Of a stretch of 11,912 bases of DNA, positions 7,214-11,912 are shown one piece after another; position 1 is the stretch's first letter; each line of letters starts with the position of its first letter. The stretch comes from Pyrodictiaceae archaeon (lineage in GTDB: Archaea; Thermoproteota; Thermoprotei_A; Sulfolobales; Pyrodictiaceae): NCBI GenBank assembly GCA_026986935.1, contig JALSNP010000042.1, forward strand, positions 1-11,912. Reading direction: 5' to 3'. Below the pieces are notes generated by a model. It made no database searches and was not told where the DNA came from. It worked only from the letters and a program-made list of their open reading frames with translations. Both the position numbers and the translations under genes were made by a program.

Positions 7214-7556
7214 GGTTCTCCTCGACGAGAACATAGGGCTAAGGGCATATTACGAGCTCAGGAACCGAGGCTACCACGTACAATCTGTGCTGATGGAGCG
7301 TAGAGGAATCTCTGACGAAGAAGTTATAAGAATTGCTATTGAACGTGACAAGATAATAGTAACTATGGACAAGGATTTCGGTTATCTTGCCCAAGCATAC
7401 AATCCGCCCGGGATAGTCATTTTAAGGCTAAAAGACCCGAGAATACCAAATAGGATTAGAGCAATTTTAAGAGCATTAAGCCTTGGAGACCAACTATACG
7501 GCCACGTAATAATAGTAACCGAGACAAGAATAAGGAAACGACCAATAACGCCATAG
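7197..7556 (+). CDS. DUF5615 PIN-like protein, putative toxin ribonuclease
   Basis: A 119-residue PIN-like protein of the DUF5615 family, often called a Mut7-C-like or VapC-like nuclease. Acidic residues typical of the fold are in place: LLDENI (Asp10, Glu11), ISDEE (Asp40) and TMDKDFG (Asp58, Asp60). The later GIVILRL strand is also characteristic. The start is TTG 7197, set by GGAGGTA at 7186-7192 inside the end of the DUF433 gene. The 17-nt overlap means coupled translation, the usual toxin-antitoxin arrangement. By family it is expected to cleave RNA when not held by its partner, but no activity can be read from sequence. Length is normal and no frameshift is seen, unlike the other genes of this block. 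Confidence 0.83.
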   Translation: MKRELKVLLDENIGLRAYYELRNRGYHVQSVLMERRGISDEEVIRIAIERDKIIVTMDKDFGYLAQAYNPPGIVILRLKDPRIPNRIRAILRALSLGDQLYGHVIIVTETRIRKRPITP

Positions 7557-7584
7557 AGACCGAGCAACCAGCTAGACTTCCAAA

Positions 7585-7728
7585 AGAGCCGCAACGCAAA
7601 AGCCTAACGAATGAGCTGGTGTTTTTAGTGTTCCTTGACGGTGTTAGTTCTTTTACCTTATTGTTCAATCCAAGTAAGCTTCTAATGATTCTTATTTGCT
7701 TCTTAGCTGATAGCCCGTCTAGGATTAG
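7585..7728 (-). pseudogene. Unidentified coding remnant
   Basis: On the minus strand, downstream of the first protease remnant, the frame reads LILDGLSAKKQIRIIRSLLG, then continues through NNKVKELTPSRNTKNTSSFV without a stop. This has the look of a basic helical protein rather than random sequence. It has no start codon or ribosome binding site, and an upstream segment seems to continue in another frame (stop after NPRRAIS). I do not recognise the family. The rest of 7557-7851 shows nothing else. Confidence 0.25.
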
Positions 7729-7851
7729 CTTTAAGTGCAGTCGTTGTTGAATACGAGTTTATCGGCTTCAAAGTATTAATTGTAAACCGTTAGCCTCTAG
7801 ACCCTATCTCTTTGACTACTGTGACTAAATTGTAGGCTACACGGAGTATCC

Positions 7852-8515
7852 TTATGCCGAGATTGTTATAATAAATCCACCTAGATTGAAACCTATATGT
7901 GTAGTTATGGCGGGTAGCAGGGATTTTGTTCTTTTACGTAGATAACCTGCTAGTATACTCATTACGAACGCTGTGCCGATGACATAGACTTGTTGGATTA
8001 TTGGTGCTGCAGAGAACGGTATTATATGTGTAAGTGAGAAGAGGAAAGCACTTATGGTTATTGCTATCCATGGACCTATTCTTTTTCAAGCATGTAACCG
8101 AGTAAGAGACTTCTGAATAAAGTTTCTTCGCCTATTGGAGCTAAAGCAAATGCTAATAGAGGATACCAGACATGGTTTTTCTCAATACCTGGTATCGGGG
8201 GCTTGAGCCCCTCCATATTAGCCGTATGTAGCTCTGCATACGCTATTAGAACCGCAATAACCGTTGATAGGAGAAGCGCCATAAGTACATCTGTAAGGTT
8301 AGCAGTGCTAAAACCTATAAGATTGAGTCCACGTCTTAAAATAACTTTTGTTGTAGCCATAGATAATATTACAAAGAATAGCTGTATGAGTACAGCACTA
8401 AGAATTGAATTATGAGTGACAATAAATGTTATAGCACCAATGACAGTGCTAGGTATAAAGACAATTAACCACAGTATTAAGCTCTAATAATGGTGAAAAG
8501 TCTGTGGTCCCACAT
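7852..8515 (-). pseudogene. Frameshifted CPBP-family intramembrane protease, copy 1
   Basis: Remnant of a CPBP (CAAX-protease/bacteriocin-processing) membrane metalloprotease of about 220 residues. The uninterrupted central part (down from ATG 8360) has hydrophobic segments and APIGEETLFRSLLLGYMLE, which contains the EExxxR motif. It stops at TAG. One base missing from the T5 run at 8082-8086 explains this: restoring it gives LEKRIGPWIAITISAFLFSL, then THIIPF and later AITTHIGFNLGG, the expected second and third motifs, ending at TAA 7852-7854. Coding-like hydrophobic sequence also extends upstream of 8360. It joins MWDHRLFTIIR (ATG at 8515, weak GGTG site) only by another one-base shift near 8485. 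At least one, probably two, frameshifts make it a pseudogene unless the homopolymer is a sequencing error. Confidence 0.72.
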
Positions 8516-8774
8516 GGTGCTTTCACCCTTTCTGCTTGTACGCTAAACCTGAATAATAGTAGGTGTATGATATAGGTGTTTTTATCCATAGCTTCGTGCA
8601 GTTCAATGGTGTTTCTTCGTGTACTCCATGTATTTTCCTCCCTAGTAGGCGATATTGTTCCAGTACAGTGTACATGCAACAAACAAAAGTGGTATTGCTG
8701 GTATTAAATTTATTTACTATGTTACAGCGTCAACGTAAGTTTAGGGTATGTAGCTAGATACGTAGTAGGACCTA
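8516..8774. other. A+T-rich spacer between the two protease remnants
   Basis: No supported gene. On the minus strand an ATG at 8629 is preceded by a good GGGAGG site (8638-8643) but opens only an eight-codon frame. A TATA-like AAATAAATTTAATA lies further upstream (about 8700-8713). This may be the broken start of another small gene. Confidence 0.3.
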
Positions 8775-9423
8775 TCACGTGTGAGTTACAGTGTTTATTA
8801 GCCAGTGGAATGTTACACTGCATCCTATCCCTATTTTCAGCCTTAGTACAGCCAATAGGATGCCGAAGAGGGAGGCAGTAGCTATTGCTTCCCAGCTCCA
8901 CAGGTGGCTTAAGCCGAATACTACTGATTGTGTTATGACAGCTTTCCTCAGACCAAACCTATCTATTAGTGCATCGAGTAGAAGTCCTCTATAGATAACC
9001 TCATATACTAAAGGTGACCGAGGTTAGGAGCATCACATGCAGATCTAGTTTGCCCTTGAAGAAGTATATAAGCACTACTACGGGTAAAGCTAGTAGAAGA
9101 CGTAGGAGTAAATTCTTTTGAGAAACCTCCCCCTTATACCTCTCTTTCAGAACCCTAAGCGCCCAAGCAACCCAGACATAATATAGTGCTACATAAGTTA
9201 AAGGGGGCAAGCTCAATATGCTTAAGAAGGTATTTCCAACTCGAGACATAGGGTCATATGGAGAGAGCTAAAGCTTTCCAGGCTGTCCATAACACGCAAA
9301 GAAGTAGGACGAACATAAGCCTATTCACATTCCCCAGAACAACCCTATAAATTTAAGTGATATAAAAACTGCGCTTACCTTTTCAGGAATAAAACTAAGG
9401 TACTGGTAAAGCCCATACAACAT
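8775..9423 (-). pseudogene. Multiply frameshifted CPBP-family protease, copy 2
   Basis: A second CPBP remnant spread over several minus-strand frames. From the right they read NQMLYGLYQYLSFIPEKV..., RLMFVLLLCVLWTAWKALAL, then an 82-residue hydrophobic block from ATG 9249 (VGNTFLSILSLPPLTYVALY and on). After a shift near 9011-9025 come SPLVYEVIYRGLLLDALIDR, VVFGLSHLWSW and VTFHWLINT, ending at TGA 8775-8777. These last pieces match the family's EExxxR, histidine and final histidine regions, although the first glutamate appears as Tyr. At least three frameshifts are needed, near 9325, at the CT repeat near 9260 and near 9015. It is clearly dead and differs too much from copy 1 to be a recent duplicate. 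The upstream limit is uncertain (possible ATG at 9464). Confidence 0.65.
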
Positions 9424-9530
9424 TTGGTTAGAGCTACTATCAGGAAGTGCTCATACTCAAACATTGCATGTAGCCAGCTTGAACTATGCGACAGTAGCTG
9501 AACTCGGTTATATCAAGGAGTTTGCAAGCA

Positions 9531-9533
<3 letters not shown>
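9402..9533 (+). pseudogene. Possible N-terminal fragment of an SSV-type integrase
   Basis: A plus-strand frame is open from about 9402 into the tRNA gene, reading HVASLNYATVAELGYIKEF and then MAGPPGFEPGTSGSGG across the antisense of the tRNA. In the SSV1 integrase, as I recall it, YVGPLADVVESYLKM shortly precedes DPPGFEPGTSGSGG, where the attachment site is embedded in the gene. The position on the 3' side of the intact tRNA and the direction are exactly those expected for the int(N) half after integration. Against this, the GPPGFEPGT string arises from any such tRNA antisense, the similarity upstream is short, and the region overlaps the start of a protease remnant. No int(C) half is visible after 6752. 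Confidence 0.4.
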
Positions 9534-9608
<75 letters not shown>

Positions 9609-9632
9609 ATCCTAGTCCGGTTTTCCTGGTCT

Positions 9633-9670
9633 CGGCGGGCCTCCGCCGTGTTGGTTTCGTTATTTTTATG
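9633..9670 (-). promoter_or_regulatory. tRNA promoter and G+C-rich leader hairpin
   Basis: On the minus strand an A+T box CATAAAAATAA (9660-9670) precedes the tRNA by about 55 nt. A perfect G+C-rich dyad, CGGCGG-AGGC-CCGCCG (9633-9648), lies between them, at or just after the predicted start site. It could form a hairpin in the pre-tRNA leader. The metallo-hydrolase gene ends only 109 nt upstream on the same strand, so some readthrough into the tRNA is possible. Confidence 0.45.
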
Positions 9671-9717
9671 TTCTAGGTCTTATTAAGGTCTCCCTGGTTA
9701 TAGCTCAATAAGTTCTT

Positions 9718-10620
9718 TTAGTGGGGCCTATGTTTCTTGTTTTGTGCTCTTCTCCAGGCGAGTACTCCTCTTCGTGTAATGGTTTCTGCTCTTCCCATGT
9801 GTTTTAGGGCTAGTAGGAGTGCTCTCACGGTTGGTGATAGGGCTGAGTATGCGCGCTTGCTATGTGAGAGGCCGAGGGTTTCTGCTATGCGTGCGACGAC
9901 TTCGTCGGTGTAGATTGGCTGCTCGTCGGGTCTTGGTAGGTTTTTCTCTACGAGGCTTAGGGACTCCTGTATTTTTGAGAGGTTTCTGTCTACTAGTTTG
10001 AGGAGCTCCCGTTTACCTGTGGCGGGTTCTCCGTGTCCTGGTACGAGTATGTCCGCGTTGAGGCTCTTTATCTTGTTGAGGCTTCCTTCTAGCCATATTG
10101 TGCTCGTGTGGTAGGGTAGTGGGTTTTTCTCGAGGTAATCGTGTCCTAGAACCGTGTCTCCCGCTACAAGTATGCGTGGGTCACTGGTCTCCACTAGGTA
10201 GACTAGGTGGCCGGGGGTGTGCCCGGGGGCTGCTATAGCCTCTATGCTATCGTTTATCCTCCCGGGCTCTAGCGGGGTATCGACTCGTACGCCTTTGCCG
10301 ATGAAGTACCTGGTTACTAGTTTCTCGTCTATGGGGCCGGCCCAGCCTATTGTGGCCATCTGGTTGATTGCCGGGTTCTCGATTAGGGGTATGCAGTGCC
10401 TCGGCGCGGCGACGAGGAGCCCCATTGATTTGTACTCGTGCGCGTATCGGAAGTGGTCAGCGTGGCCATGGGTTATGAGGAGGAGGCGTGGTTTTACCTG
10501 GATATGGACTGGGGGCAGGGAGGCGTCTATAGCCGTATGGTCTACTATCACCATGTTTGTCTCCATGTCTCCTACGCAGAGGAGCGAGTTGTTGGAGAGC
10601 TTGCTGCAACGATCTTTCAT
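9718..10620 (-). CDS. Metallo-beta-lactamase-fold hydrolase with C-terminal winged-helix-like domain
   Basis: Predicted cytoplasmic di-zinc hydrolase of 300 residues. All metal ligands of the fold are visible: THGHADH (His51, His53, Asp55, His56), GHTPGH (His134), VAGDT (Asp155) and VPGHG (His196). Residues about 205-300 form a helical, basic tail (from RELLKLVDRNLSKIQESLSL to the ARRGVLAWRRAQNK-like end) that resembles the winged-helix cap of LACTB2-type members. It has no signal peptide or membrane segment. ATG 10620 is supported by TAGGAGGCG about 10 nt upstream. The substrate is unknown: relatives include thioesterases, glyoxalases, lactonases and nucleases, and it lacks the beta-CASP domain of RNases. 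It is divergent from the molybdopterin protein, with 116 nt between the two genes. Confidence 0.85.
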   Translation of the reverse strand: MKDRCSKLSNNSLLCVGDMETNMVIVDHTAIDASLPPVHIQVKPRLLLITHGHADHFRYAHEYKSMGLLVAAPRHCIPLIENPAINQMATIGWAGPIDEKLVTRYFIGKGVRVDTPLEPGRINDSIEAIAAPGHTPGHLVYLVETSDPRILVAGDTVLGHDYLEKNPLPYHTSTIWLEGSLNKIKSLNADILVPGHGEPATGKRELLKLVDRNLSKIQESLSLVEKNLPRPDEQPIYTDEVVARIAETLGLSHSKRAYSALSPTVRALLLALKHMGRAETITRRGVLAWRRAQNKKHRPH

Positions 10621-10736
10621 ATCGGCTGCGCCTCCTAGAGGGCGCGGATAGTGTTATTGGGTACTAGCGGCTACATTGTTTAGCCAAGAGACTGGCTAGG
10701 GGTAGAAAAGCTTTCCCAATAGGGGGTGCGCTGCTC
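10621..10736. promoter_or_regulatory. Divergent intergenic region
   Basis: It separates the minus-strand hydrolase from the plus-strand molybdopterin protein and should carry both promoters, but neither TATA box is clear. A perfect dyad TAGCCA-(6 nt)-TGGCTA lies centrally (10681-10698), with an AAAGCTTT palindrome at 10707-10714. The plus-strand gene has AGGGGGTG (10721-10728) before its TTG start; the minus-strand gene has TAGGAGGCG. A regulator acting at the central dyad could control both genes (inference). Confidence 0.4.
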
Positions 10737-11801
10737 TTGCCCCGTGGAGACATTGTTGGTTGCTTGGTCCGTTTTAACAAGGTCTTGATGGGTGATACGC
10801 CTATACCATATAGCTTTGAGTGCACTACTAGTGTGGAGGATGTAGAGAGGTACGAGGATATCGAATGGGTTGCTGGCGCGGCTGTAGAGGCCTTATCCGA
10901 TACTGTTGGCGCTGAGCTTGGCCTAGGGCCCGGGGTTCACTGGGAGTATATTGGGCGCCGCTTCAACCTATACGCTTACCCAGTCGTGTCTTCTGGGACT
11001 AGGATAGGCGAGCTACGCGTGGTCGAGGCGGGCGGGCTAGTTGTCAACGTGTCTGGGGGGCTTGGCGCCGAGCTAGGGGCCGTGGCGCCAGAGGCTGTGA
11101 AGAGGCTCCAGGAGAGCCGTGTCCTTAGGAGGGGCCAGGTCTTGGAAGCGGTCTACCTAGAGCCCGGAGGCGGGGAGGCCTCGGCTCCTGGCCAGGTAGC
11201 GGTGCCGAGGTTCATTGTCTACTCCGTGGAGGGGGTTCAAGAGATCGATGCGGGGTCGTGGAGACTAGTTGTCCGGCTGGGAGAAGACCAAGTAGCTACT
11301 TATACTTATGAAGAATTGCTACGTATGAGCCACGAGCTTGGGAACCATGTTTTCCATTGTGTCACTGGGTGGAGCACAGGGCCTCGTAGCTGGAGAGGAG
11401 TAGCTCTAAGAGAACTACTAGAGGAGATCGGCGCGACTAAAAAGGGTGAGTGGCTCGCGGCCCGCAACCACGCTGGCTACGCGACAATAGTGCCCCTTGG
11501 CACGGCCTTAGATGAGGGGCTTCTCGTAACCCACGTGGATGGGGAGCCGTTGCAACGAGAGCACGGGTTCCCTGCTAGACTGTTCTTCCCAAGCCTCTAT
11601 GGCTGGAAGGCGGCTAAATGGGTTACAGAGATAATTATCCTAGACCGCTACGAGGATGGCTTCTGGGAGACGCTAGCCTATCACGAGAGAGGCCTTGTAG
11701 CTGCCGAGGAGCGTTTCAAGATCAGAAACACTGCTATTGCGTCAGCCAAAAGGCTGCCCAGGATCTCGAGAAAGCTTATCCCTCCCGGAAGAGGCAGCTA
11801 G
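10737..11801 (+). CDS. Sulfite-oxidase-family molybdopterin protein with novel N-terminal domain
   Basis: Predicted oxidoreductase of 354 residues. The C-terminal part (about 165-335) is a sulfite-oxidase-type molybdopterin domain. Cys208 in HCVTGWS is the expected molybdenum (or tungsten) thiolate ligand. SWRGVALRELLEEIG, NHAGYATIVPL, HVDGEPL...HGFPARL, LYGWKAAKWV and FWE...YHERG follow in the family order. Residues 1 to about 150 form a soluble, mixed alpha/beta region (DTPIPYSFECTTSVEDVERY, then GGLVVNVSGGLG) that I do not recognise; standalone prokaryotic members are often near 200 residues. There is no twin-arginine or other signal, so the protein is probably cytoplasmic, unlike MsrP/YedY. 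The start is TTG 10737, with AGGGGGTG 9-10 nt upstream; an internal ATG at 10788 is less likely. The electron partner and substrate are unknown. Confidence 0.82.
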   Translation: MPRGDIVGCLVRFNKVLMGDTPIPYSFECTTSVEDVERYEDIEWVAGAAVEALSDTVGAELGLGPGVHWEYIGRRFNLYAYPVVSSGTRIGELRVVEAGGLVVNVSGGLGAELGAVAPEAVKRLQESRVLRRGQVLEAVYLEPGGGEASAPGQVAVPRFIVYSVEGVQEIDAGSWRLVVRLGEDQVATYTYEELLRMSHELGNHVFHCVTGWSTGPRSWRGVALRELLEEIGATKKGEWLAARNHAGYATIVPLGTALDEGLLVTHVDGEPLQREHGFPARLFFPSLYGWKAAKWVTEIIILDRYEDGFWETLAYHERGLVAAEERFKIRNTAIASAKRLPRISRKLIPPGRGS

Positions 11802-11912
11802 AGCGATGGGCTTCTTCGAGGCTCTGTAGCTGGAGAGGAGCAAAGGCGTGTATTTAATGTCTTGTAGTTTTTATAATGAAGTTGTATTCTTTTGTAATGT
11901 TTTCCGAGTGTC
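11802..11912. other. 3' flank, no supported gene
   Basis: It contains a second copy of the 15-mer GTAGCTGGAGAGGAG (11826-11840; also at 11386-11400 inside the preceding gene). Then come T-rich runs from about 11866 that could act as archaeal termination signals. An ATG at 11857 opens a frame to the window edge, but with only 18 codons of low-complexity T-rich sequence it is not credible. Confidence 0.4.

Noticed and set aside
8449..8682. A 77-residue minus-strand frame between the protease remnants
   Set aside because: No family features and an implausible start. Its end lies in the wrong frame over the first protease remnant.
9718..10651. Plus-strand frames at 9819-10001, 10217-10651 and 10438-10638
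   Set aside because: They are antisense shadows of the metallo-hydrolase, whose motifs and ribosome binding site are unambiguous.
11857..11912. A frame from ATG 11857 open to the window edge
   Set aside because: Only 18 T-rich codons are visible, with no ribosome binding site; the region looks like a termination tract.

Overview
The window looks like chromosome from a hyperthermophilic crenarchaeon, probably Desulfurococcales/Pyrodictiaceae-like (inference from content). It has archaeal TATA-type promoters, leaderless or Shine-Dalgarno starts using ATG, GTG and TTG, heavy use of AGG/AGA/ATA codons, a two-subunit 2-oxoacid:ferredoxin oxidoreductase, an archaeal class I aldolase with a PfkB kinase, and a tRNA gene with encoded CCA.

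Left part (1-6026), all on the + strand: the gamma/alpha-fused and beta subunits of a 2-oxoacid:ferredoxin oxidoreductase (ORFs overlap by 11 nt); a monocistronic aldo/keto reductase; and a two-gene glycolytic unit of class I fructose-1,6-bisphosphate aldolase and a PfkB-family kinase, probably ATP-dependent phosphofructokinase (ATGA overlap). These catalyse consecutive glycolytic steps, and the oxidoreductase turns 2-oxoacids such as pyruvate into acyl-CoA and reduced ferredoxin. Perfect dyads sit at the oxidoreductase and aldolase promoters.

Middle (6027-9608): an A+T-rich, gene-poor stretch, then what I read as a decayed integrated element of about 2.84 kb. An intact tRNA-Arg(CCG) gene lies at 9531-9608 (minus strand). 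A degenerate copy of its 3' part, in the same orientation, lies at 6693-6752, the geometry left by integration into a tRNA gene. Between them are an intact DUF433/DUF5615 (VapBC-like) pair, two CPBP-type membrane protease genes broken by frameshifts, an unidentified coding remnant, and next to the tRNA a short reading frame that resembles the N-terminal fragment of an SSV-type integrase running into the attachment site.

Right part (9609-11912): a metallo-beta-lactamase-fold hydrolase on the minus strand, divergent from a sulfite-oxidase-family molybdopterin protein with an unrecognised N-terminal domain. The 111 bases at the right end hold no supported gene.
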